64,000 nt of DNA from DATAOG01 sp963753685 (GCA_963753685.1 CAVWDE010000002.1:494531-558530); one strand, 5' to 3'. Numbered from the stretch's first letter, positions 16,654 through 25,961 are shown. The notes: generated by a model not told the origin, from the letters alone. Translations and numbers: made by a program.

Positions 16654-18372
16654 TCACACCTTTGAGCGCCATGCCCGCTCCGCCTCGTCCCATGCGGCCA
16701 GCGGCTGGAGATCGGGGACCCAGGCGAGACCCGACTTCGCGTCCGAGGACACGGCCTCCGGCGTGACCACCACGTCGAGGAGGGCGGGGCGGTTGGCAAA
16801 TGCGCGGTCCAGCGCGGCGGCCAGGTCTTCCGGCCGCTCGACGCGCTCGCCATGCATGCCGAAGGCGCGCGCCATGGCGGCGTGATCGGCGAACTGCAGC
16901 GTCGTCCCGACGACCTTGCCGTGCGTGACCCGCTGGTCGTGAACCTCGATCTGCCAGGCACCGTTGTTGGCGACGACGATCACGACCGGGGCCTTGTGGC
17001 GCACCGCGGTGTCGATCTCGATCGCGTTGAAGCCGAAAGCGCCGTCGCCGGTCGCGACCACGACGTCGCGATCGGGGAAAGCGAGGCTCGCGGCGATCCC
17101 GTAGGGAACGCCGACCCCGATGCAGCCGAACGGACCCGGATCGAGCATGGTCGTCGCCGCCAGCCCGACGCGTCCGAACGCGAGAAAATCGCCGCCGTCG
17201 TTGATGACGATCGCATCGGCGCCGATCTTCGCCTGGATCGCGGCCAGCACCTTGTTCGGGTGCAGGCGGCCGTCGCTGCCCTCCGGGGCACTGGCCATCG
17301 ACTGGCGCAGCCTCTCGGCGCGCTCCTCATGCGAAGAGCGCAGCTTTGCGGCCCACTCCCGGTCGACCGACGAGGGACGGTTGCCCGCCGCCCCGACGAT
17401 CGCCTTGAGGGCTTCCGCGGGCGAAGCCTCGATCTCGACCACGCCGCGGCGATTGTCCCGGATCTCGCCCGGCACGTTCGCGATGCGCACGAACCGGGCC
17501 GCGCCGAAGACGGCCGGCGAGCCATAGGCGAGCTGAAAATCGAGGCGCCGGCCGACCGTCAGGATCACGTCGGCATCGCCCATCACGGCGCCGCGCATCG
17601 CCGCGATCACGGCCGGGTGCGCGTCCGGAACCAGGCCCCGGCTCTCGCCCGTGTCGAGGTAGACGGCACCGAGCCGGTCGAGCAGTGCCATGAGCTCGCG
17701 CGATGCCCCCCTGGCGCCGCGACCGGAGATGACCAGCACGCGCCGCGCCGACCACAGCACGTCGACCGCCCGGGCGACCGCATCGGGATCGGGAAGACTC
17801 GGCGCGCGGGGCTTGGCCGCGAGGTGCTCGTCGAGCTGCAGCGCCTTCGGAACGTCGGCGCGCAAGGTGTCGACCGGGAAGTCGATATAGGCCGGCCCCG
17901 GCTCGCCGCAGTCGCCAAGGGCGCGGGCGATCGCCTCGTCCAGCTCGGCGAGGACGAGCGACGGCTCGCGGATCGTACGGGCATAGCGGGTGATGCTGCG
18001 GACCAGGAGGGTGTGGTCGAGATCCTGAAGCCCGCCCCGGTTCTCCTGCGGCCGCGGCGACGTCCCCGAGAGCACCAGCACCGGAGCGCGCGAGACGTGC
18101 GCGTTGGCGATGCCGGTGACGGCGTTGGTCACTCCAGGCCCGGCCGTGACGAGCGCGACGCCGAGCTCGCCGGTCAGCTCGGCATGCGCCTGCGCCATGT
18201 GGACCGCGGCCCGCTCGTCGCGGACATCGACGATCCTGATGCCCTCCGCATCGAGGCGCATCCAGATCGGCATGATGTGGCCACCGCACAAGGCGAACAC
18301 CCGGTCGATCCCGCGTGTCCTGAGAAGCCGGGCGATGCACCCGGCGGCGCTGTCGGCAGAGAGCTTCGTCAT
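16654..18372 (-). CDS. ThDP-dependent enzyme (acetolactate synthase / 2-hydroxyacyl-CoA lyase type)
   Basis: A 572-residue protein with the three-domain POX-like architecture. The ThDP-activating Glu is E53 in VDVRDERAAVHMAQ. The pyrimidine-binding domain spans about 1-170, the central domain (ISGRGARG near 222) about 190-330, and the pyrophosphate motif GDGAFGFNAIE near 437 ends in ANNGAW. Members include acetolactate synthase, benzoylformate decarboxylase, oxalyl-CoA decarboxylase and 2-hydroxyacyl-CoA lyase. A regulatory ilvH partner is absent, and a divergently transcribed acyl-CoA ligase starts 77 bases away, so a CoA-thioester substrate is attractive but unproven. Confidence 0.75.
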   Translation of the reverse strand: MTKLSADSAAGCIARLLRTRGIDRVFALCGGHIMPIWMRLDAEGIRIVDVRDERAAVHMAQAHAELTGELGVALVTAGPGVTNAVTGIANAHVSRAPVLVLSGTSPRPQENRGGLQDLDHTLLVRSITRYARTIREPSLVLAELDEAIARALGDCGEPGPAYIDFPVDTLRADVPKALQLDEHLAAKPRAPSLPDPDAVARAVDVLWSARRVLVISGRGARGASRELMALLDRLGAVYLDTGESRGLVPDAHPAVIAAMRGAVMGDADVILTVGRRLDFQLAYGSPAVFGAARFVRIANVPGEIRDNRRGVVEIEASPAEALKAIVGAAGNRPSSVDREWAAKLRSSHEERAERLRQSMASAPEGSDGRLHPNKVLAAIQAKIGADAIVINDGGDFLAFGRVGLAATTMLDPGPFGCIGVGVPYGIAASLAFPDRDVVVATGDGAFGFNAIEIDTAVRHKAPVVIVVANNGAWQIEVHDQRVTHGKVVGTTLQFADHAAMARAFGMHGERVERPEDLAAALDRAFANRPALLDVVVTPEAVSSDAKSGLAWVPDLQPLAAWDEAERAWRSKV

Positions 18373-18449
18373 GATCGGGCTACTCGCTTGCTGCGGACGT
18401 TTCGGTCATAGTTAGCGGTCGGGGGCAAGCCTTTGTCGAGGTGCGATCA

Positions 18450-20009
18450 ATGACGCCGCTGCTGACCATGGGGGAGGCGCTAAGCCGCAACGCCTGGCTC
18501 TATCCGGACAAATGCGGCGCGCGCGGCCTTGCCCGCTCGATGACCTTCCCTGAATGGAACCGGCGCGCCTGCCGGCTCGCCAACGCGCTGCTCGGCCTCG
18601 CCCTTGGCAAAGGCGACCGGATTGCGATCCTCGCCTACAATTGCGTCGAGTGGCTCGAGATCTACGCGGCGACCGCGAAAGCGGGATTGATCGCGGTGCC
18701 GATCAATTTCCGTCTGCGCGCGGAGGAGATCCGCTACATCGTCGAGGATTGCGCCGCACGCGCCTTCATCGTCCAGCACGATCTCATCGAGAGCATCGCG
18801 GAATTCCACGGCGAGACGGCACTCGCCATCCGCAACTTCATCCATTTCGGCCGGGACGACGCGCCGGCCGGGTTCGCATCCTACGAGGCCCTGATCGCCG
18901 CGGCCGACGAGAGCGAACCGACCGTCCCGGTGGCGGCCGGGGACACCTGGGTCCTGATCTACACGTCCGGCACGACCGGCAAGCCGAAGGGGGCGATGCG
19001 CAGCCACGGCAGCCACGCGCTGCTGAACTTCGCGACCCTGCTCGACATGGGCTTTCGCCGCGACGACCGGTGCCTCCTCGTCATGCCGATGTGCCATGCG
19101 AACTCGCTCAACTTCGCCTCCGCGTTCGCCTATGCCGGTGCGACATGCTGCGTCTACGACTCGAAGGCGTTCGAGCCCGAGCATGCGCTGCGGACCATGG
19201 CGGAGATGCGGGCAACGTTCACCTCCCTGGTGCCGACGCACTACGTCATGATCCTGGGCCTGCCGGACGGTACCAGGGCCAGGTATGACGTGGGCAGCAT
19301 GACCAGGCTGCTGATCTCGTCGGCACCGGCGCGCAAGGAGACCAAGCTCGCGATCATGGACTGCTTCAGGAACTCGCAGCTGTTCGAGCTCTACGGCTCG
19401 ACCGAGCAAGGCTGGGCCACCCTCCTGCGACCGGAAGAGCAGCTCACCAAGCTCGGTTCGGTCGGCCGCGAGTTCACGGGCTCGGCACCCATCAAGCTCA
19501 TTGCCGAAAACGGCGACGAAGCGGCCGACGGCGAGGTCGGCGAACTCTACTCGCGCACGCCCTGGTGCTTCGAGGGGTATTGGAACCTGCCGGAGAAGAC
19601 CGCCGAAGCGTTCCGCGGACCGTACCTCTCGGTCGGCGACGTCGCGCGGCGGGATGCCGACGGCTTCTACACGCTGGTCGACCGCAAGAGCAACATGATC
19701 ATCTCCGGCGGCGAGAACGTCTACCCCTCCGAGGTCGAGGCCCTGCTCGGCGGCCACCCGAAGGTGCGCGACGTCGCCGTCATCGGACGGCCCGATCCGA
19801 AGTGGGGCGAGGCGGTCCATGCCGTCGTGGTCCTGCGGACGGGGGCGAGCGCCAGCGAAGCCGAGCTGCTGGACTGGTGCGCCAACCGGATCGCCGGCTA
19901 CAAGCGGCCGAAATCCGTATCCTTCGTCGCCGATGAAGAGATACCGAGGACCGCGACCGGCAAGATCCAGCACCGTGTCCTCAAGGCCCGGTACGAAGGG
20001 GACGCTTGA
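18450..20009 (+). CDS. AMP-forming acyl-CoA synthetase
   Basis: A 519-residue class I adenylating enzyme. The nucleotide loop YTSGTTGKPKGAM lies near residue 171, YGSTEQG near 313, and VDRKSNMIISGGENVYPSEVE near 410 is the hinge and A8 region. The catalytic Lys is in TATGKIQHR close to the C-terminus. It would load a short or branched carboxylate onto CoA. GAGG at 18438-18441 precedes ATG 18450. An upstream GTG at 18441 is possible. The divergent ThDP enzyme shares its promoter region. Confidence 0.82.
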   Translation: MTPLLTMGEALSRNAWLYPDKCGARGLARSMTFPEWNRRACRLANALLGLALGKGDRIAILAYNCVEWLEIYAATAKAGLIAVPINFRLRAEEIRYIVEDCAARAFIVQHDLIESIAEFHGETALAIRNFIHFGRDDAPAGFASYEALIAAADESEPTVPVAAGDTWVLIYTSGTTGKPKGAMRSHGSHALLNFATLLDMGFRRDDRCLLVMPMCHANSLNFASAFAYAGATCCVYDSKAFEPEHALRTMAEMRATFTSLVPTHYVMILGLPDGTRARYDVGSMTRLLISSAPARKETKLAIMDCFRNSQLFELYGSTEQGWATLLRPEEQLTKLGSVGREFTGSAPIKLIAENGDEAADGEVGELYSRTPWCFEGYWNLPEKTAEAFRGPYLSVGDVARRDADGFYTLVDRKSNMIISGGENVYPSEVEALLGGHPKVRDVAVIGRPDPKWGEAVHAVVVLRTGASASEAELLDWCANRIAGYKRPKSVSFVADEEIPRTATGKIQHRVLKARYEGDA

Positions 20010-20047
20010 GCCGCGGCGCGCGCTCGCGTGATCTGACGCGCATCGTC

Positions 20048-20109
20048 CGCTCCGGGCCAAGAGTGACCTATCGAGGTTCGCTCCGGGTCAAGAGCGACCT
20101 ATCGAGGCC
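20048..20109. repeat. Two-copy 31-bp tandem repeat
   Basis: Two adjacent 31-base units start at 20048 and 20079. Both begin CGCTCCGGG and share CAAGAG, GACCTATCGAGG with four mismatches. They lie 40 bases after the acyl-CoA ligase stop. Each unit holds CTCCGGG and AAGAG elements but no clear hairpin. Possible origin is a duplicated mobile-element end or protein-binding site. Confidence 0.7.
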
Positions 20110-20452
20110 TACATATGGCAGGTGGGCTGTACGGCCAGAAAGGTTCGTCGGTGTGGCCGAGCCCACGCCATGAATGTTCGGCAAAGGTGGTTGCGTGCCC
20201 TTGCGACCGTCACCTGACGGCGGCCCAGCCCTCCAATCCCGGTGCCACGGAAAGTGCGCAAAGTCCAAATCCTGCCCCCGCAACCACGGCGGCCGCCTCT
20301 TGACCGGCATCGGCCAGAGCACCGTCGCCTCCCCCTGAGCACTCCGGCACGTTCGCATCGCCCCAGCGCGCTCGAGACAGCGGGTGATCGAAGCCTCAGA
20401 GTGCAGCTTCGATCGGTGGCGGACGCGAATCGGCCGGGGCCGACGTCGCGTT
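20110..20452. other. Intergenic tract without a supported gene
   Basis: Between the tandem repeat and the SDR stop codon I see no credible gene. Short open frames on both strands lack ribosome sites and recognisable motifs. The region may contain terminators for the two convergent genes, but no strong GC hairpin with a T run is present. Confidence 0.5.
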
Positions 20453-21313
20453 TCAGCCGCCGGTCGCGAAGCCGGGGTAGCAGGTCATGCCGCCGTCGAC
20501 GAACAGCGTCACGCCACTGATGTAGTCGGCCATATCCGAGGCCAGGAAGACCGCCACCTGGGCGATGTCCTCGGGCTCGCCAATGCGCTTGTAGGGGACC
20601 AGCTTCATCAGATCGGCGTAGGCCTCGGGGGTGTCCCAGGCGGCGGTGTTGATCGGGGTGCGGATCGCGCCCGGACCGATCGCGTTGACCCGGACCCGAT
20701 GCGGCGCCAGCTCCTGCGCCAGGCTCTTCATCATCATCTGAATGCCGCCCTTGGAGGACGCGTAGTTCACGTGACCGGCCCACGGGATCACCTCGTGCAC
20801 CGAGCTCATGCAGATGATCTTGCCGGCGGCGGCCGAGACCTGCGGACGCACGCCGCGCCGGAGGAACTCCTTGACCGCCTCGCGGATGCACAGGAACTGG
20901 CCGGTCAGATTGACGCCGATCACCATGTTCCATTGCGCGAGCGTCATCTCGACCAGCGACGAGTCGCGCTGCAATCCCGCGTTGGGCACCAGGATGTCGA
21001 TCGTGCCGAACGCCGCGAGGGCCTGTGCGAACATGGCCTGGACCTCGGCTTCCTGGGAAACGTCGGCCTTGATGGCGACAGCCTTGACGCCCTCGGCCTC
21101 GATGGTCCTGACGACCTCCTGGGCCGCCTCTTCGTGGCTCACGTAGTTGACGACGACGTCGGCCCCGGCGCGCGCAAAACCGATCGCGACGGCCTGGCCA
21201 ATGCCGGAGTTGGCGCCCGTGACCAGTGCCTTTTGCCCCACCAGCAACTTCGGGGTGCTCTTGTAGTCCGGTAGTTGGGTGTTGAACCCGCCGGTATCTG
21301 GCTGCGTCGGCAT
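20453..21313 (-). CDS. SDR-family oxidoreductase (glucose 1-dehydrogenase-like)
   Basis: A 286-residue classical/extended-N-terminus short-chain dehydrogenase. TGANSGIGQAVA near residue 35 is the NAD(P) loop, PNAG is the stabilising motif, the catalytic Tyr-Lys pair is in YASSKGG, and DGGMTCYPGF ends the protein, as in glucose 1-dehydrogenase-like members. ATG 21313 is chosen because GGGAAGGAGCG precedes it at good spacing, better than the TTG-like start at 21334. It lies beside a DUF4380 mutarotase-like gene on the same strand, suggesting an aldose substrate by association. Confidence 0.85.
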   Translation of the reverse strand: MPTQPDTGGFNTQLPDYKSTPKLLVGQKALVTGANSGIGQAVAIGFARAGADVVVNYVSHEEAAQEVVRTIEAEGVKAVAIKADVSQEAEVQAMFAQALAAFGTIDILVPNAGLQRDSSLVEMTLAQWNMVIGVNLTGQFLCIREAVKEFLRRGVRPQVSAAAGKIICMSSVHEVIPWAGHVNYASSKGGIQMMMKSLAQELAPHRVRVNAIGPGAIRTPINTAAWDTPEAYADLMKLVPYKRIGEPEDIAQVAVFLASDMADYISGVTLFVDGGMTCYPGFATGG

Positions 21314-21358
21314 GATCGCTCCTTCCCAGGTCAATCGAGCTGCTTACCGCCATCCCGG

Positions 21359-22384
21359 TCATGGAACCGCCAGGCCCGCTCGGGCGGCGGCGGCGGTCGC
21401 GGGCACGCCGTCGAGATCGAACAGGGCGGCATCGGTCGGCACCGAGACGCTCTCGCCCGGCCGCAAGCTCGCCAGCGGCCCGTGCAGTTCGAGCTCGAGA
21501 TACGGCAGGGCTGGCGCATTGTAGACCTCCAGCACGCAGCCATTGCCATACGGCCGGGGGTAGTAGGTCGGCACCGACTTGCGGTAGCCGACCAGCCCGC
21601 TCTCGCCTGCCTCGAGCACCGCGAGCAGCCGGCCGGGCTCCGCATCGACGCCGTACTTGAACCAGAGCGGCCGCCTGCACGAGATGACGGCGATGTCGTC
21701 GAGGAGGCTCACGACCTCGTCGCGGGCGCGCGTCGAGACGCCCTCATTGTCGAAGGTGCGGACGCCTGCGGGGTAGGGCGACGCCTTGCGGGTCGGCAGG
21801 AACACCGTGGCCGGGCGCAGCATCATGTCGACGTCCCACGGCGCCCAGCTCACGACCCGCTCAGAGCGGTTGCGCAAGGTGTGCGTAATGCGCCAGGTCC
21901 CCGCTCGATCGCCCAGCTCCAGCCGGCGCTCGATCTGCACGCCGGTCTCCCGGCATACCGGGCTGGTCATGGTCGCGGCGCCGGTGGTCCGGTCGAGCGC
22001 CAGATCGTAGGCGCCGCTGTCGAGATCGACGAAGGGTGATCCGTCGGTCCAGCGATCCTGCGGCGCGAGCCAGGTCTTCTCACCGCCCCACAACAGGAAG
22101 CCGACCCGGCGCTTGTAGTCGTGCAGGTCGGTGATCAGGGCGATGTCGTCGACCCGGCCCAGGTAGGCCGGATTGACGAATGAGAGCTCGCGGCCATGCC
22201 AGCAGACGCTCATGATCCGACCGCCCACCTGAGGAACCAGGATCAGCGTCAGCGGGCCCCGTTCGATCCAGACGGCGTCCCATCCCTTGAAAGGCGCGGA
22301 GCGGACCGCCGGCGGCGCGAGACCGACCGGGGTCGCCCGCCCGCGCGGCCGGGGTCGCTTGGGCTGGTCGGTCGGTTCGTGCAT
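21359..22384 (-). CDS. DUF4380-like / aldose-epimerase-fold protein
   Basis: This 341-residue protein has the beta-sandwich style of galactose-mutarotase-like domains. LILVPQVGGRIMSVCWHG near residue 47 is a characteristic N-terminal strand-loop. TWLAPQDRWTDGSPFVDLD near 105 and SWAPWDVDMMLRP near 188 are conserved-looking internal blocks. No signal peptide is evident. The N-terminal 25 residues are basic and Pro-rich. It is flanked by a sugar-type SDR and a type II NADH dehydrogenase on the same strand. I infer a carbohydrate-binding or epimerase role, not proven. Confidence 0.6.
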   Translation of the reverse strand: MHEPTDQPKRPRPRGRATPVGLAPPAVRSAPFKGWDAVWIERGPLTLILVPQVGGRIMSVCWHGRELSFVNPAYLGRVDDIALITDLHDYKRRVGFLLWGGEKTWLAPQDRWTDGSPFVDLDSGAYDLALDRTTGAATMTSPVCRETGVQIERRLELGDRAGTWRITHTLRNRSERVVSWAPWDVDMMLRPATVFLPTRKASPYPAGVRTFDNEGVSTRARDEVVSLLDDIAVISCRRPLWFKYGVDAEPGRLLAVLEAGESGLVGYRKSVPTYYPRPYGNGCVLEVYNAPALPYLELELHGPLASLRPGESVSVPTDAALFDLDGVPATAAAARAGLAVP

Positions 22385-22396
22385 CCTTCGCTCGCG

Positions 22397-24019
22397 CTAC
22401 GCGCGTTGGCGGCTGGCGGTGTCTGGCTTGGGCTCGATCAGGGCGGACACCATGGCGAGGCGTTGCAGATCGTCCTTGCCGACGAAGTAGGCCGTCGAAT
22501 CCTCGCTGGCGCGAACCCATTCGTTGGTCGCCCATGGCGCGCCGTTCAAGGGTATCCCGAAATGGCCGCCCGGACCCACTTTGCGGGGCGGCGGCGCGGC
22601 CTCATCGGGGCCCCTGACCGCACCGTCATCCGGCCTGGCGCCGACTTCGAACATTCCCGCGGTCACGACATAGACACCGCCCGGCTCGATCCCCGGCTCG
22701 ATGACCACGTCCCCCGCGAGGAAGCGAACCTGGCCGCTGGCCGGCTGCATCGGGCGAACCTCGGCGATGCTGCGGCTGACCATGAGATCGAGCAGCCAGT
22801 CCGCGGCCACCCGCACGCGGGTGGCGATACCGGGCAGCAGGCTGAGATAGAACAGGCGCCACGCGAGCCACGCCAGGAACCCGGAAACCCGGACGCCCAT
22901 GATGTCCGCGACGCCGCTACGGCCACCCAAGGACGCCATGGTGCCAAGCGAGCGATACTCGAACGCGCTCAGCGGGCGGCCTTCGAGGTGGGCGAGGATG
23001 TTGCGCGCCAGGACCTTCGCTTCGCGAAGCGCGAACTGTGCGAGCGGCGGCGCGTAGGCGACATTGGCGTCCTTGGGATCGCCAAGCGGGATGTGAGCGT
23101 CATCGCCCAGAGCCCAGACGTCGGCCTGGCCGTGGACGCGCATGCAGCGATCGACCAGGATCCTGCCGTGCTCCAGCGCCAGCGGGAGCGACTGGATCAG
23201 CGGCGAGGGCGCGTTGCCGATCGCGGCGACGATGGTCGCGGCGTCGACCGCCTGGCCGCTGTCGATCTCGACGCCGCTCGGCGTTACGGCGGTGACCCCG
23301 GTGTTCAGGCGGATCTCGATGCCACGCCGGCGCAGCTGGTCGGACGCGTAGGTGGCAAGATGCTCGGGCAATTCCAAAAGGATCCGCGAGCTGTGCTGGA
23401 TCAGGATGGTCCGGATCTCGTCAGGTCGAATGCTCGGGTAATATTTGAGGGATTTGCGGATCAGCTCCTGAACCTCGCCGATCGTCTCGATGCCGGTGAA
23501 CCCGCCGCCGATCACGACGAAGGTGAGCAGCGACTGCTTGCGCCTGGGCTCGCTGGTGGCATCGGCATCCTCGAGACACCCGAGGACCTGATTGCGGATG
23601 TGGAACGCATCGATCACGCCCTTCATCACCAGGGCGCGATCGGCGAGACCGGGCGTTCGGCTCAGATCGACCTCCTGGCCGAGGGCGATCACCAGCTGGT
23701 CGTAGGGAACCGTCCTGATCCCACCGGCGCGGCCGAGGGTCACGTGCACCGTCTTCGCGCCGAGGTCGATCTCGCGCACTTCGGCGACCATGACGGCGAC
23801 GCCCGGCAGGAAGCGCCGCAGCGGGGTCACCCCGTCGCCGGGATTGATGCTGCCCCCTGCGATCTCGGCCAGCAACGGTTGAAAGACGAAAAAGTTGTGC
23901 CGACTGATCAGCACAATCTCGACGTCACGGCCAGCGTGCCGCCGCAGGTGCTTGGCGGTGAAGACGCCGCCGAATCCCCCACCGAGAATGACGACCCGGT
24001 GGGTGGCCTTGTCGGGCAT
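22397..24019 (-). CDS. Type II NADH dehydrogenase with C-terminal cNMP-binding-like domain
   Basis: About 540 residues. The first 400 form an NDH-2/FAD-pyridine nucleotide-disulfide-like flavoprotein: ILGGGFGGVFTAKHL near residue 11 binds FAD, FVVIGGGFTGIETIGE near 168 binds NAD(P)H, and VWALGDDAHIP near 308 is the second FAD motif. A membrane-association segment lies around 385-420. From about 430 an added beta-rich domain (FLAGDVVIEPG, GGVYVVTAGMFEVG, GPGGHFGI, then STAYFVGKDDLQRL) looks like a cyclic-nucleotide-binding/CAP fold. ATG 24019 is preferred. 24088 adds a non-conserved leader. Confidence 0.8.
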   Translation of the reverse strand: MPDKATHRVVILGGGFGGVFTAKHLRRHAGRDVEIVLISRHNFFVFQPLLAEIAGGSINPGDGVTPLRRFLPGVAVMVAEVREIDLGAKTVHVTLGRAGGIRTVPYDQLVIALGQEVDLSRTPGLADRALVMKGVIDAFHIRNQVLGCLEDADATSEPRRKQSLLTFVVIGGGFTGIETIGEVQELIRKSLKYYPSIRPDEIRTILIQHSSRILLELPEHLATYASDQLRRRGIEIRLNTGVTAVTPSGVEIDSGQAVDAATIVAAIGNAPSPLIQSLPLALEHGRILVDRCMRVHGQADVWALGDDAHIPLGDPKDANVAYAPPLAQFALREAKVLARNILAHLEGRPLSAFEYRSLGTMASLGGRSGVADIMGVRVSGFLAWLAWRLFYLSLLPGIATRVRVAADWLLDLMVSRSIAEVRPMQPASGQVRFLAGDVVIEPGIEPGGVYVVTAGMFEVGARPDDGAVRGPDEAAPPPRKVGPGGHFGIPLNGAPWATNEWVRASEDSTAYFVGKDDLQRLAMVSALIEPKPDTASRQRA

Positions 24020-24285
24020 CGGTCGAGTTTCCCCCTGCCGACGCGGCTGATCAGCCCCGGTGCTTTCTTGGTTCAGATCAGAGATCACACGGGGCGCGAC
24101 CGGTCAACCCGGTACAACCGCGGTTGATTGCCCTTGTTGCGTCGCATCCTTCGCGTCAAAAAGGCAGAGGCAGCGGCCCGCGGCGCGGCCACGAGCTGGA
24201 GGCGCAAAGACCTTGGCCACAGAAGAGATGCTGCGATCGGCGGAGGGAGCCTCGGCTCTGCCGGACTCCAGGTGGGATTGAGCGC

Positions 24286-25503
24286 GTGGCGCGCGCTGCG
24301 GAGATCGGAGTTGTCTATTGCGGAGGTCTGACCCAGGGCCTCGCCCTCGTCAGCTTCCCGGCCGCGGCGACGATCCTCACCGCCGCGGACGGCTACGGGC
24401 TCTCCAGCAACCAGTACGGCAGCATTTTCCTGCCCCTGTTCGTCGGCTCGGTGTTGGCTTCGCTGCTGGCTCCCGTGCTGGCGCGCGAGCGCAGCCTCAG
24501 GACGGTTCTCACAGCCGGCTTTGCCGCCAATGGCGCGTCCATGGCGACCTTTGCGCTGAGCTCGGTGGCGACCGGCATGCCGGGCATCGCCTATGCCATG
24601 CTGCTGGCGGCGACCGGGCTCCTCGGGATCGGCTTCGGCGCCACGCTCACGGCGATCAACGCCTACGCCGCGGGCTTTTTCCCGAACCGCGGTGAGACCG
24701 CGGTCACCGCCTTGCACACCCTGCTCGGCACCGGCACCGCGCTGGCGCCTTTGATCGTCGCGCTGCTGAGCGGCGGCGGCCGCTGGTGGTTGCTGCCGGT
24801 CGCGGTCGGCGTGGCAAGCTTCGCCCTCGCGCTGCTGGCGCTCACTCAGACCCTGCGGATCCCGGCCGAGGATGAGCCGCAGTCCGCGGCGCTCGGAGCC
24901 GCGGCGGTCGCCCGCGCCCTGCCGCTGCGCTTTTGGGTCTGGATCGCCTTCGCCCTGCTCTATGGCATCTGCGAGACCCTGTTCGGCAACTGGGGAACGG
25001 TGTACCTGCACCAGCAGCGCGGCCTGTCGCCCGCGACCGCCAACCTCGCGCTGGCGGTGTTCTGGGCGGCCGTGACCATCGGTCGCCTGCTGGTCGCGGT
25101 GGTTTCCGTCAGAATCCCGCCGTCGCTGATCTTCCGCGCTTTGCCGGTGCTGATCGTCATCGCGCTGGTGTGCGTGGCCGCGGCGTCCGGCACGACGTTC
25201 GGCGTACTGGCGTTCGGGCTCGCCGGGCTCGCCTGTTCCGCCTGCCTGCCGCTGAGCATCGGCACCGCCGGCGAGGAAACTCCGAGATTCGTCGAAACCA
25301 TCTCCGGGTGGATGGTCGCCGCCTACATGATGGGATACGGCATCGGCGCGTTCGCCGTCGGCCCGGTGCGCCAGCTCGGCGATCTCCAACTGTCGACGGT
25401 GTACTACGGCACGACCGTGATCGCCGCGGCGATGGTCGCCCTCGCCGTGGTGCTCGCGCGGCCGCCGGGCGGCGCGCCGACGCTGGATAGCGGGAGAACC
25501 TGA
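24286..25503 (+). CDS. Major facilitator superfamily transporter
   Basis: About 405 residues with roughly 12 hydrophobic helices. GTG 24286 starts at MARAAEIGVVYCGGLTQG, the first helix. The open frame upstream to 24124 is Arg-rich and not membrane-like. It lacks clear sugar-porter motifs, and FGNWGTVYLHQQRGLSP in the central part is typical of fucose/nucleoside-type MFS relatives. Substrate unknown. The next (VOC) gene starts 3 bases after its stop, so they were co-transcribed. Confidence 0.78.
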   Translation: MARAAEIGVVYCGGLTQGLALVSFPAAATILTAADGYGLSSNQYGSIFLPLFVGSVLASLLAPVLARERSLRTVLTAGFAANGASMATFALSSVATGMPGIAYAMLLAATGLLGIGFGATLTAINAYAAGFFPNRGETAVTALHTLLGTGTALAPLIVALLSGGGRWWLLPVAVGVASFALALLALTQTLRIPAEDEPQSAALGAAAVARALPLRFWVWIAFALLYGICETLFGNWGTVYLHQQRGLSPATANLALAVFWAAVTIGRLLVAVVSVRIPPSLIFRALPVLIVIALVCVAAASGTTFGVLAFGLAGLACSACLPLSIGTAGEETPRFVETISGWMVAAYMMGYGIGAFAVGPVRQLGDLQLSTVYYGTTVIAAAMVALAVVLARPPGGAPTLDSGRT

Positions 25504-25505
25504 CG

Positions 25506-25755
25506 ATGATGTCGCGCGCGCTGGCGGGATCCAGCCGAATGCTGATGGCGCGCCAGCGGGGGCCGGCGCTCTGTCCGCCTCCTGCTGACCCTCGCCCTGC
25601 TGACCTGGCCGGTCACGGCGGTCGCCCTCGAAGGCGCCCCGATCGAAGTCGAGCGACTGGCGATGACCGGGTTCACGGTCGCCGACATGGATCGTTCGGT
25701 GGCGTTCTATTCCGACGTGCTGGGGTTCGAGAAGGTCGCGGTTTCCGGGTCAACG
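25506..25755 (+). pseudogene. Truncated exported VOC/glyoxalase-fold protein
   Basis: From ATG 25506 the protein reads MSRALAGSSRMLMARQRG, then at a five-G run near 25558-25562 shifts frame into RRSVRLLLTLALLTWPVTAV, a signal peptide. It continues with VERLAMTGFTVADMDRSVAF and YSDVLGFEKV, the first beta-alpha-beta of a VOC domain. Homology stops near 25755, where sequence switches to cytochrome bd oxidase. Only about 50 of 120 expected domain residues remain. Confidence 0.65.
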
Positions 25756-25916
25756 GACCATCCTACGACCATCTGGACGCCGTCGCCCCGCCGCAGTCGC
25801 TCAGCTTCACGTTCTACGGCGCCGGCATCGTGGTCTTTCCGGCCGTCTTGATTTACGCGGTCGCGGTGTATTGGATTTTCCGCGGCAAGGTGCGTGGCGA
25901 TATCGACTACAGCTGA
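25756..25916 (+). pseudogene. cydB: Cytochrome bd oxidase subunit II (CydB) C-terminal fragment
   Basis: The segment PTTIW, a one-base slip (TGGGAC read as TGGAC near 25776), then DAVAPPQSLSFTFYGAG and IYAVAVYWIFRGKV reproduces the last transmembrane helix and conserved FRGKV tail of CydB. About 50 residues remain of a 330-380-residue protein, and no cydA is nearby. It is joined directly to a VOC gene start, making a chimeric junction. Confidence 0.65.
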
Positions 25917-25961
25917 TCTCGGGCTCGGCCGCCAAAACGGAAATAGGGAGGCGAAACAGCG

